Positions 1 to 7,830 of a DNA stretch of 12,474 nt are shown piece by piece. The stretch comes from CALZJC01 sp041574955 (lineage in GTDB: Bacteria > Acidobacteriota > Thermoanaerobaculia > Multivoradales > JAHEKO01): the NCBI GenBank assembly GCA_041574955.1, contig JBFGNS010000125.1:1-12474 (forward strand), read 5' to 3'. Position numbers and translations under genes: made by a program. Each line of letters begins with the position of its first letter. Position 1 is the stretch's first letter. Below the pieces are notes generated by a model. The model saw only the letters and a program-made list of their open reading frames with translations. It searched no databases and was not told where the DNA came from.

Positions 1-1
1 C

Positions 2-547
2 CGCCGCGGCGGCCGCCGGCTGTGGAGCGCGCTGGCCGCCTCGCTGCTGCTGGTGGCCGGCCTGGCGGGGCTCGCCCGGCTGCGGGCGCTGGGCGCCGAG
101 GTGGCGCGGCTGGAGGCGGCCCGCGGCGAGTACCGCGAGCGGCTGGCGTCGGCCCAGAACGAGCTGGCGCGGACCCGCGCCGAGCTCGGCCGGCTGCGGC
201 TGGCGGCGCGCATCGCGGGCTCGCCGGGCGGCCGCGCGGTGGCGCTGGCGGGCCTCGAGGCGGCGCCGCGGGCGTCGGCCCGCGCGCTGGTGGATCCGGC
301 GACCGGCAGGGCGGTGATGTTCGCCTCCGGCCTGGCGCCAGCGCCGGCCGGCCGCACCTACCAGCTATGGGCAATCGTCGACGGGCAGCCGGCGTCGGCC
401 GGCGTCTTCGACGTCGACGAGCACGGCACGGCGACGCTGGTGGTGGAGCGGATCGCCCCGCCCGAGCGGATCGACAACTGGGCGGTCACGGAAGAGCCGG
501 CCGGCGGGGTGCCGCAGCCGACAGGCGCCATGGTCCTGCTGGGCTGA
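2..547 (+). CDS. RskA-like membrane anti-sigma factor, C-terminal part (5' end outside window)
   Basis: The open frame enters from the left edge; the GTG at 53 lies inside the membrane helix and is not the real start. The visible 181 residues begin with a basic RRGGRR stretch, then a hydrophobic helix (about residues 7-25), then a heptad-like Arg/Glu/Leu coiled coil (about 27-70). The end matches the RskA (anti-sigma-K) C-terminal domain, with its typical YQLWAIVDGQPASAGVF core and a near-terminal W-A-V-T-x-E-P-x-G-G-x-x-x-P-T-G segment. Family knowledge: such proteins hold an ECF sigma factor at the membrane through a cytoplasmic N-terminal zinc-finger-type domain and release it after proteolysis. 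The sigma-binding domain and any sigma gene would lie upstream, outside the window. The extracytoplasmic placement of the C-terminal domain is inferred from the single helix. The assignment rests on the C-terminal domain only. Confidence 0.8.
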   Translation, partial: RRGGRRLWSALAASLLLVAGLAGLARLRALGAEVARLEAARGEYRERLASAQNELARTRAELGRLRLAARIAGSPGGRAVALAGLEAAPRASARALVDPATGRAVMFASGLAPAPAGRTYQLWAIVDGQPASAGVFDVDEHGTATLVVERIAPPERIDNWAVTEEPAGGVPQPTGAMVLLG

Positions 548-621
548 GCGTTGGGTCCTGCTCGTTCCCCCGCCCTCGCCGGCGGGCCGCGGTGCCGCCC
601 GGAGGGAGCGGCCCGAGGGGG

Positions 622-627
622 TAGAAT
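622..627 (+). promoter_or_regulatory. Putative -10 element (TAGAAT) for the aconitase-family gene
   Basis: TAGAAT differs from the -10 consensus at one position and ends 9 nt before the ATG at 637. No Shine-Dalgarno sequence lies between them, so a transcript starting about 7 nt downstream would be almost leaderless. No convincing -35 box is seen. The same spacing recurs upstream of other SD-less genes here. Confidence 0.4.
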
Positions 628-636
628 GAAGCGGCG

Positions 637-2643
637 ATGGTGAGCTCCGAGCGACCCCCGGACACCGTGCGGCTGACGCCGGGCAAGCGCGTCCTCTTCC
701 TGACCAAGGACCCGCGGCTGATCCGCCGCCAGCTGGCCGGCGAGCTCGATCTGACGATGGACGACATCGGCGTCGACGAGCTGCTCGACGACATCAACAC
801 CGACGCGATGACCCCGGCCTGGGTGTGCTTCAACCACCGGCCCGAAGACCTCGCGCGCGACGCCTACGCCGGGCTGATCGTCGACGGTGAGCGGCTGTTC
901 GAGACCGATGCGCTGCGCGAAGGTGGCTTCGAGGTCATCGTCTCGGGGCTGCGCAAGGGCGTCGGCAGCTCGCGCGAGACCGCGGTGCAGGCGGAGAAGT
1001 GGTGCGGTATCCGCATCGCCATCGCGGCGTCGTTCGCTCCCATCCACGCCGGCAACAACATCAACCAGGGCGTGCTGATGGGCGACCACGACATCCTGCG
1101 CCGGCTCGAGCGTGGCGAGGGCGTGCCGCTCGAGCAGTTCTGCGCCGGCCTCGACCCGGTGCGGCGGCTGGTAGTCCAGCACGGCGGGCTGTTCCCGTTC
1201 GCCAAGGCGCTGGCGCGCGGCGAGGTCGAGCTGCCGCGGCCGGACACCGGCGAGCGCCCGATGACGATGGCGGAGAAGATCCTCGCCGCCCATCTGCCGT
1301 CCGGTAGCACGCGCTACGTCAAGCCCGGCGATTCGGTGGTGGTGAAGGTCGACGGCGGCTACAGCCACGAGTTCACCACAGCCCAGGTGCACCACTTCCT
1401 CGAGCTCGAGTACGGCCCCGACTACCGGTTGCGCAACCCCGAGCGGTTCGCGGTCTTCGAGGACCACCTGATCTACGCCGACGAGGTGCCGCGTATGCGC
1501 GCCTTCCTCGACAAGATCGAGCGGCTGCGCGAGCTGCAGCGCGAGTTCCAGCGGCACACCGGCGTGCGCGACTTCTCGGCGCGCGACGGCGTCTCGCCGG
1601 GCATCTGCCACGAGGTCGCCCGCGCGCAGCTGATCTCTCCCGGCGAGCTGGTGCTGGCCACCGACAGCCACACCTGCATGGGGGGCTGCAACAACGCGCT
1701 GGCGTGGGGCGTCGGCACCACCGAGTACGCCAATCTGGTGCATTCGGGTTTCGCCGGGGTCGAGGTGCCGGAGTCGATCCGCTTCGAGCTGGCCGGCGAG
1801 CTGCCCGAGGGGGTCACCGCCAAGGACCTGATGCTGTACATCCTGCTGCACTACGCGCGGCCACAGCAGACGCTCAACCGGGTGATGGAGTTCACCGGTC
1901 CGGGGCTGGCCTCGCTGTCGATGGACGAGCGCGCCACGCTCACCAACATGGCGACCGAGTGCTCGGCGCGCACCGCCATCGTGGAGGCCGACGACGCCAC
2001 CTGCGAGTGGATCGCACGCCGCCGCGCGGACACCGATCCGGCAGCGCTCGCCCGGGCCGCGGTGGCGCCCGATCCCGGCGCGGTCTACGACGGCGGCGTC
2101 CACACCCTGGACCTGTCCGCCATGCGGCCGATGGTGGCCCATCCGGGCGCGCCGGAGCGCGGCATCCCCTCCGATCCCACCAACGGCGCGTTCGTCGACG
2201 AGATCGGCGACGTCGAGATCGACATCGCCTACGGCGGTAGCTGCACGGCGGGCAAGATCGACGATCTGGTGTTCTACCACCGGGTGGTCGAGGAGGCGGT
2301 CGACGCCGGCCTGCGGGTGGCCGACGGCGTCGACTTCCTGATCCAGTTCGGCTCGCAGGAAGTCGAGGCGTTCTGCCGCGAGCACGGCTTTCTCGACACC
2401 TTCGCGCGCGCCGGCGTGCGGGTGATCCAGCCCGGCTGTGGCGCCTGCATCGGCTGCGGACCGGGCGTTTCCGAGAGCCAGGAGCAGGTCACCGTGTCGG
2501 CGATCAACCGCAACTACAAGGGCCGGTCGGGCCCCGGCCGGCTGTATCTGGCGTCGCCGCTGACGGTGGCGGCCTCCGCCTTCTGCGGGCGCATCACCCC
2601 CTACAGCCCGGGGATGTTCCGCCGCCGGGCGGCCGCCGGTTGA
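637..2643 (+). CDS. Aconitase-family hydratase, swivel domain at the N-terminus (probable TCA aconitase)
   Basis: This 668-residue Fe-S dehydratase has the swivel (LeuD-like) domain first and the LeuC-like cluster domains after it. The swivel carries DDINTDAMTPAW (51-62) and the GSSRE substrate loop (110-114). The large part starts near MTMAEKI and has the DSHT motif (343-346). Cluster ligands are C536 (in GGSCT) and C601/C604 (in GCGAC), a spacing like that of aconitase and LeuC. This domain order resembles AcnB without its N-terminal HEAT-like domain and is reversed relative to AcnA. With icd and mdh nearby, the likely reaction is citrate to isocitrate via cis-aconitate. Isopropylmalate or homoaconitate hydration cannot be excluded from sequence, because the swivel specificity loop reads PAWVCF and not the PARYL-type loop I expect in isopropylmalate enzymes. 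It starts at ATG 637 without a Shine-Dalgarno sequence. Confidence 0.87.
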   Translation: MVSSERPPDTVRLTPGKRVLFLTKDPRLIRRQLAGELDLTMDDIGVDELLDDINTDAMTPAWVCFNHRPEDLARDAYAGLIVDGERLFETDALREGGFEVIVSGLRKGVGSSRETAVQAEKWCGIRIAIAASFAPIHAGNNINQGVLMGDHDILRRLERGEGVPLEQFCAGLDPVRRLVVQHGGLFPFAKALARGEVELPRPDTGERPMTMAEKILAAHLPSGSTRYVKPGDSVVVKVDGGYSHEFTTAQVHHFLELEYGPDYRLRNPERFAVFEDHLIYADEVPRMRAFLDKIERLRELQREFQRHTGVRDFSARDGVSPGICHEVARAQLISPGELVLATDSHTCMGGCNNALAWGVGTTEYANLVHSGFAGVEVPESIRFELAGELPEGVTAKDLMLYILLHYARPQQTLNRVMEFTGPGLASLSMDERATLTNMATECSARTAIVEADDATCEWIARRRADTDPAALARAAVAPDPGAVYDGGVHTLDLSAMRPMVAHPGAPERGIPSDPTNGAFVDEIGDVEIDIAYGGSCTAGKIDDLVFYHRVVEEAVDAGLRVADGVDFLIQFGSQEVEAFCREHGFLDTFARAGVRVIQPGCGACIGCGPGVSESQEQVTVSAINRNYKGRSGPGRLYLASPLTVAASAFCGRITPYSPGMFRRRAAAG

Positions 2644-2675
2644 GCCGGTGGATGCGAGCCGCCTCGCCGGCGGGC

Positions 2676-2680
2676 GGAGG
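2676..2680 (+). promoter_or_regulatory. Shine-Dalgarno GGAGG that sets the asparaginase start
   Basis: GGAGG lies 6 nt before the GTG at 2687. The earlier in-frame GTG at 2648 has no Shine-Dalgarno sequence, only 4 nt after the stop of the preceding gene, so the downstream GTG is preferred. Confidence 0.65.
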
Positions 2681-2686
2681 CCGCCG

Positions 2687-3718
2687 GTGAGGGCCGACGA
2701 GCGGTTCGCGCTGGTCGCGATCTCCTACCGCGGCAAGGCCGCCGACAACTGGCACTTCGGCGCCGCGGCGGTGGCGACGCCGGCCGGCGACCTGGTCGCC
2801 GGTCTCGGCGATCCGGGTCTGGGCGCTTTCCTGCGCTCGGCGGCCAAGCCGTTCCAGGCGCTGCCGCTGGTGACCGGCGGCGGCGTCGAGCGCTGGCAGC
2901 TCGAGGCCGCCGATCTGGCCCTGGTGTGCGGCTCGCACGCCGGCCGCGACGAGCACGTCGAGCGCGCCCGGGCGCTGCTCGAGCGGGGTGGTTTCACGCC
3001 GGCCGACCTGGCCTGCGGCGCGCATCCGCCGTTCGACGAGGCCGCCGCCGAGGCGCTGCGGCGGCGGGGTGAGGCGCCCGGGCCGCTGCACAACAACTGT
3101 TCGGGCAAGCACGCCGGCATGCTGCTCACCTGCCGGCTCCTCGGCCTGCCGACCGCCGGCTACCTCGCGCCGGGCCACCCCCTACAGCAGCGTCTGACCG
3201 CCGAGCTGCTGGCGTTCACCGGCCTCGAGCCGGCGCGGATCGGCACCGGGGTGGACGGTTGCGGGGCGCCGACCTACCGGCTGCCGCTCGCCGCCACGGC
3301 TCGCGGCTACGCCGCCCTCGCCGACCCGCGGGCCGCGCCGCTCGATGGCGAGCGCCGCGCCGCCGCGACGCGCCTGGTCGAAGCGATGACCTCCGAGCCG
3401 GCGATGGTGGCCGGATCGGGGCGCTTCACCACCAGCCTGATGGAGGTCACCGGCGGCCGCGTCCTGGGCAAGGAGGGCGCCGCCGGCTTCTACGCGGCGG
3501 CGGTGCGAGGTCCGGCCGCGCTCGGCTTGGCGCTCAAGATCGCCGACGGCAGTGAGAGCTGCCGCGACGGCGTGGTTCTCGACCTGCTGCGGCAGGTAGG
3601 CGCGCTGAGCGGCGACGAGCTGTCCCGGCTGAGCGGCTTTCACCGCCGCTCGCTGCGCAACTGGAGCGGGCAGGAGGTCGGCGAGCTGGTGCCGGAAGCC
3701 GAGCTCGAGCAGCTATAG
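2687..3718 (+). CDS. L-asparaginase II family (Rhizobium etli-type zinc asparaginase)
   Basis: It hydrolyses L-asparagine to L-aspartate and ammonia and is probably cytoplasmic, as no signal peptide is seen. From GTG 2687 the protein is 343 residues. It keeps the class hallmarks: RSAAKP with the S-x-x-K pair S51/K54, CGSHAG with S83, HNNCSGKHAG with C138 and K141, GVDGCGAPTY with C192, and KEGAAG with K262. From memory of the R. etli ReAV structure, the catalytic residues are S48, K51, S80 and K263 and the zinc ligands C135, K138 and C189. All correspond here at nearly constant offset, which also supports the 2687 start over 2648 (13 residues longer). It is unrelated to E. coli AnsA/AnsB. It follows the aconitase gene closely and could be co-transcribed. 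Aspartate from this step can enter the TCA cycle served by neighbouring genes. Confidence 0.9.
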   Translation: MRADERFALVAISYRGKAADNWHFGAAAVATPAGDLVAGLGDPGLGAFLRSAAKPFQALPLVTGGGVERWQLEAADLALVCGSHAGRDEHVERARALLERGGFTPADLACGAHPPFDEAAAEALRRRGEAPGPLHNNCSGKHAGMLLTCRLLGLPTAGYLAPGHPLQQRLTAELLAFTGLEPARIGTGVDGCGAPTYRLPLAATARGYAALADPRAAPLDGERRAAATRLVEAMTSEPAMVAGSGRFTTSLMEVTGGRVLGKEGAAGFYAAAVRGPAALGLALKIADGSESCRDGVVLDLLRQVGALSGDELSRLSGFHRRSLRNWSGQEVGELVPEAELEQL

Positions 3719-3719
3719 T
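3714..3719 (+). promoter_or_regulatory. Putative -10 element (TATAGT) before the rhodanese-like gene
   Basis: TATAGT overlaps the asparaginase stop codon (TAG, 3716-3718) and ends 8 nt before the GTG at 3728. There is no good Shine-Dalgarno sequence. This fits a leaderless start just upstream of the GTG. No -35 box is evident. Confidence 0.4.
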
Positions 3720-3727
3720 CCCACCTC

Positions 3728-4159
3728 GTGTCGCTGCGCAGCGCAACCGGAGTCCTGGCCCTGGCGGCGATCGCCGCAGGCTGCACGGCGCGGGGGTCGA
3801 TCGAGGGCACCGACCTGCGCTACCGGCGGGTACGGCCGGCGGTGGCCTACGAGATCCTGCGCGACAGCCCCGACGCCCTGATCCTCGATCTGCGCGCGGC
3901 GGTGGGCGAGTCGTCCGGGTCGCTCGGCCGCGCCCGTCACGTGCCGCTGGCCGAGCTGCCGGCGCACCTGGACGAGCTGGTCGACTACCGCGAGCGGACC
4001 TTCCTGGTCTACTGCGGCGGCGACCGGAAGTGTGGCGAGCAGGGGATGCGGCTGCTGTTGGAGCGCGGCTGCAGCTACGCCGTGCTGATCGACGGGCGGC
4101 TCGACGGTTGGACCAGCCTCGGCGCCGAGCCGGCTGCGGGCCCGCCGCCGGACGTCTGA
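3728..4159 (+). CDS. Small rhodanese-like lipoprotein
   Basis: This 143-residue protein begins with a short lipoprotein-type signal: a hydrophobic run ending AIAAGC, putting the lipidated Cys at residue 19. The -3 position is Ala and not the usual Leu/Val/Ile, so lipidation is probable but not certain. The rest is one rhodanese-like fold: LILDLRA strand, then GRARHVPLAELPAHL, then the active-site region LVYCGGDRKCG with C96, and a closing VLIDGRLDGW helix/strand. C96 matches the persulfide-forming Cys of sulfurtransferases. C102, six residues later, is an extra Cys that could make a disulfide with it. It starts with GTG nine bases after the asparaginase stop. The substrate is unknown. A sulfur-transfer or redox role in the periplasm or at the outer face of a membrane is inferred. 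Confidence 0.75.
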   Translation: MSLRSATGVLALAAIAAGCTARGSIEGTDLRYRRVRPAVAYEILRDSPDALILDLRAAVGESSGSLGRARHVPLAELPAHLDELVDYRERTFLVYCGGDRKCGEQGMRLLLERGCSYAVLIDGRLDGWTSLGAEPAAGPPPDV

Positions 4160-4165
4160 TAGCGT
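4157..4165 (+). promoter_or_regulatory. Putative extended -10 element before mqnD
   Basis: TGATAGCGT fits TGNTANNNT. It begins in the stop codon of the rhodanese-like gene and ends 11 nt before the mqnD ATG at 4177. No Shine-Dalgarno sequence precedes that ATG. It is weaker than the other examples because GCG fills the variable positions. Confidence 0.25.
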
Positions 4166-4176
4166 CCTCGGCCGCC

Positions 4177-5022
4177 ATGACCGAGATCCCTATCCGCATC
4201 GCCCACAGCCCCGACTCGGACGACGCCTTCATGTTCTACGCCCTGACCCAGGGGCTGCTGGACGTCGAGGGCCTGGCGGTCGAGCACGTGCTGGCCGACA
4301 TCGAGAGCCTCAACCAGGCCGCCTTCGAGAGCACCTACGAGATCACCGCGCTGTCGCTGCACGGCTACGCGCACCTGGCCGACCGCTACGCGCTGATGCC
4401 GTCGGGCGCCAGCTTCGGCGACGGCTACGGGCCGGTGGTGGTGAGCCGCGAGGCGGTCGGCCGCGAAGGCCTGGCCGGGGTGGAGGTGGCGATCCCCGGC
4501 GAGCTGACCACCGCTCACCTGGCGCTCAGGCTGTGGCAGCCGGCGGTCGAGACCCGCGTGGTGGCGTTCGACCGCATCCTCGACGAGGTGGCCGGCGGCG
4601 CGGTCGCCGCCGGGGTGGTGATTCACGAGGGACAGCTGACCTACGGCGACCAGGGACTCGCGGCGGTGGTGGACCTGGGCGCCTGGTGGCGGGACGAGAC
4701 CGGCGGCCCGCTGCCGCTGGGCGCCAACGGCATCCGCAAGGACCTGCCCGCCGACCTCCAGCGCCGGCTGTGCCGGCTGCTGCGCCAGAGCATCGACTAC
4801 GCCCTCGAGCACCGGGACGAGGCGCTCGGCTACGCGCGCCGCTACGCCCGCGGCATCGAGGACGACGCCGAGCGCTCCGACCGCTTCGTCGGCATGTACG
4901 TCAACCACTGGACGCAGGAGTACGGCGAGGCGGGGCGCCGCGCCGTCCAGCAGCTGCTCGATCGCGGGTTCGAGGCCGGGCTGATCCCCCGTCGCGTCGA
5001 AGCGGAGTACGTGACGGCCTAG
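4177..5022 (+). CDS. mqnD: MqnD, 1,4-dihydroxy-6-naphthoate synthase family (futalosine menaquinone pathway)
   Basis: This 281-residue protein has a two-lobe, periplasmic-binding-protein-like fold used as an enzyme in the cytoplasm. It converts cyclic dehypoxanthinyl futalosine to 1,4-dihydroxy-6-naphthoate. Recognisable segments are the N-terminal HSPDSDDAFMFYAL (family members often have SPxxND/DDxF here), LADIESLNQAAF, PSGASFGDGYGPVVV, the VIHEGQLTY loop, and PLGANGIRKDL. H150 in the VIHEG loop corresponds to the His proposed as general base in the Thermus enzyme. No signal peptide is present, which argues against a transporter binding protein. ATG 4177 is chosen because homology begins there; the frame stays open upstream to 4030 but that part overlaps the rhodanese-like gene. 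MqnA is a related family with similar overall fold and is the main alternative. A GC hairpin (arms 5071-5076 and 5084-5089) without a T run lies between this gene and the convergent cdd. Confidence 0.8.
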   Translation: MTEIPIRIAHSPDSDDAFMFYALTQGLLDVEGLAVEHVLADIESLNQAAFESTYEITALSLHGYAHLADRYALMPSGASFGDGYGPVVVSREAVGREGLAGVEVAIPGELTTAHLALRLWQPAVETRVVAFDRILDEVAGGAVAAGVVIHEGQLTYGDQGLAAVVDLGAWWRDETGGPLPLGANGIRKDLPADLQRRLCRLLRQSIDYALEHRDEALGYARRYARGIEDDAERSDRFVGMYVNHWTQEYGEAGRRAVQQLLDRGFEAGLIPRRVEAEYVTA

Positions 5023-5087
5023 CCACGCGCAGCAGCGGCTCGGCGAGAAGGTCGGGCCAGGGGAAGCCGGAGCGCGACCGGCGCGCG

Positions 5088-5480
5088 CTAGCCGCGGGGC
5101 AGCTCGAACGGGTGCGGCAGGAGCTCCGCCAGGCGGAGGTCGCGGGTCTCGCCGCCGGGGTTGACCAGACGCACCGGTAGATCCGGCGTCGCCAGCTCGG
5201 CCAGGCACTGCAGGCAGATGCCGCACGGCGGCGCCGGCGGGCTGGCCTCGGCCAGCACCAGCACCGCCGTCAGCTGCCGCTGGCCGGCGGCGAGCGCGCT
5301 GCCCAGCGCCACGCGCTCGGCGCAGACGGTGGCGCCGTAGGAGCGGTTCTCGACGTTGCACCCGGCGTGGATGGCGCCGCTCGCCGTCAGCACCGCCGAG
5401 CCCACGGCGAATCGGCTGTAGGGGGCGTGGGCGCGCGCGCGGGCGGTGGTCGCGGCGGCGAGCAGCGGCTGCCAGTCCAT
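5088..5480 (-). CDS. cdd: Cytidine deaminase, small homotetrameric type
   Basis: It deaminates cytidine and deoxycytidine to uridine and deoxyuridine in pyrimidine salvage, in the cytoplasm. The 130 residues match the usual length of the short class. Motifs: CNVENRSYGATVCAE with zinc ligand C53 and catalytic E55, and PCGIC with zinc ligands C86 and C89. These numbers coincide with those of the Bacillus subtilis enzyme as I recall them. ATG at 5480 (minus strand) has no Shine-Dalgarno sequence but a TGGTAGATT extended -10-like element just upstream. It converges with mqnD (65 bp between stops) and diverges from icd, so it is its own transcription unit. Confidence 0.95.
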   Translation of the reverse strand: MDWQPLLAAATTARARAHAPYSRFAVGSAVLTASGAIHAGCNVENRSYGATVCAERVALGSALAAGQRQLTAVLVLAEASPPAPPCGICLQCLAELATPDLPVRLVNPGGETRDLRLAELLPHPFELPRG

Positions 5481-5489
5481 GGAGCGAGG

Positions 5490-5498
5490 AATCTACCA
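5490..5498 (-). promoter_or_regulatory. Putative extended -10 element for cdd
   Basis: Read on the minus strand the sequence is TGGTAGATT (TGNTANNNT). It ends 9 nt before the cdd ATG. With no Shine-Dalgarno sequence, the expected transcript is leaderless or has only a few untranslated bases. Confidence 0.4.
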
Positions 5499-5511
5499 CG
5501 CGACTCGGCTG

Positions 5512-5520
5512 TGATAGCTT
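5512..5520 (+). promoter_or_regulatory. Putative extended -10 element for icd-mdh
   Basis: TGATAGCTT fits TGNTANNNT. It would start a transcript about 45 nt upstream of the icd GTG, leaving room for the strong Shine-Dalgarno at 5559-5564. It lies back to back with the cdd element at 5490-5498. Confidence 0.35.
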
Positions 5521-5558
5521 TTTCGAAGCCGCCCCCGGGCGGTCTTGTTGCGAAAAGC

Positions 5559-5564
5559 GGGAGG
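5559..5564 (+). promoter_or_regulatory. Shine-Dalgarno GGGAGG that sets the icd start
   Basis: GGGAGG sits 6 nt before the GTG at 5571 and decides that start against the longer in-frame extension back to 5367, which would run through the cdd gene on the other strand. Confidence 0.75.
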
Positions 5565-5570
5565 GAGCTT

Positions 5571-6816
<1,246 letters not shown>

Positions 6817-6818
<2 letters not shown>

Positions 6819-6824
6819 GGGGGG
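6817..6824 (+). promoter_or_regulatory. mdh Shine-Dalgarno overlapping the icd stop codon
   Basis: The purine run GAGGGGGG starts inside the icd TGA (6816-6818) and ends 5 nt before the mdh ATG at 6830. This placement suits translational coupling of icd and mdh. Confidence 0.6.
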
Positions 6825-6829
6825 ACGTC

Positions 6830-7750
6830 ATGGATCACAAAGTCACAGTCGTGGGCGCCGGCCACGTCGGCGCCACCACCGCCCAGCGCATCGCCGAGGG
6901 GGAGCTGGCAGACGTCGTGATGCTCGACATCATGGACGAGCTGGCCACCGGCAAGGCGCTCGACATGATGGAGTCGGCCCCGGTAGTGGGATTCAACGCC
7001 CGCATCGAGGGCGGCGGCGACTACGCGCTGAGCGCCGGCTCCGACGTCTGCGTGGTCACCGCCGGGCTGGCGCGCAAGCCCGGCATGAGCCGCGACGATC
7101 TGCAGGCCAAGAACGCCCAGATCGTGGGCGAGGTCGTGCGGGCGCTGGTGGAGCACTCGCCCGACACCATCCTGATCATCGTCACCAACCCGCTCGACGC
7201 CATGTGCGAGGTGGCGCGCCGGATCTCGGGCTTCCCCCGCCAGCGGGTCTTCGGCATGGCCGGCGTGCTGGACTCCGCCCGCATGCGGTACTTCATCGCG
7301 GCCGAGCTGGGGGTGTCGGTCGAGGACGTCGACGCCTTCGTACTGGGCGGTCACGGCGACACCATGGTGCCGCTGCCGCGTTACGCCACCGTCAACGGCA
7401 TACCGCTGCCGCAGCTGCTGGCAGCCGACCGTATCGAGGCGATCAACCAGCGCACGCGCGACGGCGGCATCGAGATCGTCAACTACTACAAGACCGGCTC
7501 GGCCTACTACGCGCCGTCGGCGGCGACCTGCGAGATGGTGGCGGCGGTGCTGCGCGACAAGAAGAAGATCCTGCCGTGCGCCGCCTACCTGGAGGGCGAG
7601 TACGGACTGGAAGGCCTGTTCGTCGGCGTGCCCGCCAAGCTCGGGCGCGGCGGCTTGGAGCAGGTCGTCGAGCTCGAGCTGACGGATGCCGAGAAGGCCG
7701 AGCTGGAGCGCTCGGCCGGACACGTGCGCGAGCTGGTCGCCAAGCTCTGA
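6830..7750 (+). CDS. mdh: Malate dehydrogenase, LDH-like (type 3)
   Basis: It interconverts malate and oxaloacetate with NAD in the cytoplasm, the last TCA step. The 306-residue protein is of the lactate-dehydrogenase-like class. Visible features: Rossmann GAGHVGATTA (9-18); D33 after the second strand, favouring NAD over NADP; ARKPGMSRDD with R82 and R88 binding the dicarboxylate; N120 in VTNPLD; LDSAR with D148 and R151; and the catalytic H175 in GGHGDTM. Arg at position 82, where lactate dehydrogenases carry Gln, supports malate. It forms an operon with icd. After the stop there are about 80 bp with two small GC hairpins before the phosphatase gene. Confidence 0.96.
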   Translation: MDHKVTVVGAGHVGATTAQRIAEGELADVVMLDIMDELATGKALDMMESAPVVGFNARIEGGGDYALSAGSDVCVVTAGLARKPGMSRDDLQAKNAQIVGEVVRALVEHSPDTILIIVTNPLDAMCEVARRISGFPRQRVFGMAGVLDSARMRYFIAAELGVSVEDVDAFVLGGHGDTMVPLPRYATVNGIPLPQLLAADRIEAINQRTRDGGIEIVNYYKTGSAYYAPSAATCEMVAAVLRDKKKILPCAAYLEGEYGLEGLFVGVPAKLGRGGLEQVVELELTDAEKAELERSAGHVRELVAKL

Positions 7751-7782
7751 GGCGTCACCCGGCGCTCCCGCCGGAGCCGCGC

Positions 7783-7803
7783 GCAACCTGCGGCGGCGGT
7801 TGC
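7783..7803 (+). terminator. Possible weak hairpin between mdh and the phosphatase gene
   Basis: GCAACC (7783-7788) and GGTTGC (7798-7803) form a perfect 6-bp stem with a 9-nt loop. No T tract follows. It could be a weak terminator, an mRNA end stabiliser, or chance in GC-rich DNA. Confidence 0.2.
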
Positions 7804-7830
7804 CGTAAGCAGTAGCGGAGCCGGCGTCCG

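Noticed and set aside
358..2385. Long open frame of 675 codons on the minus strand
   Set aside because: It lies antisense to the clearly homologous aconitase gene, has no recognisable domain, and results from the strong GC bias at third codon positions.
2648..2686. Earlier GTG start for the asparaginase
   Set aside because: It has no Shine-Dalgarno, and residue numbering against the R. etli enzyme fits the 2687 start better.
4030..4176. In-frame N-terminal extension of mqnD
   Set aside because: It overlaps the rhodanese-like gene in another frame, and family similarity begins at ATG 4177.
4075..5499. Long minus-strand open frame of 474 codons
   Set aside because: It is antisense to mqnD and reads out of frame through cdd; both of those have clear family motifs.
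5367..5570. In-frame N-terminal extension of icd
   Set aside because: It would run through cdd on the opposite strand, whereas a strong Shine-Dalgarno precedes GTG 5571 and the resulting length equals known Icd.
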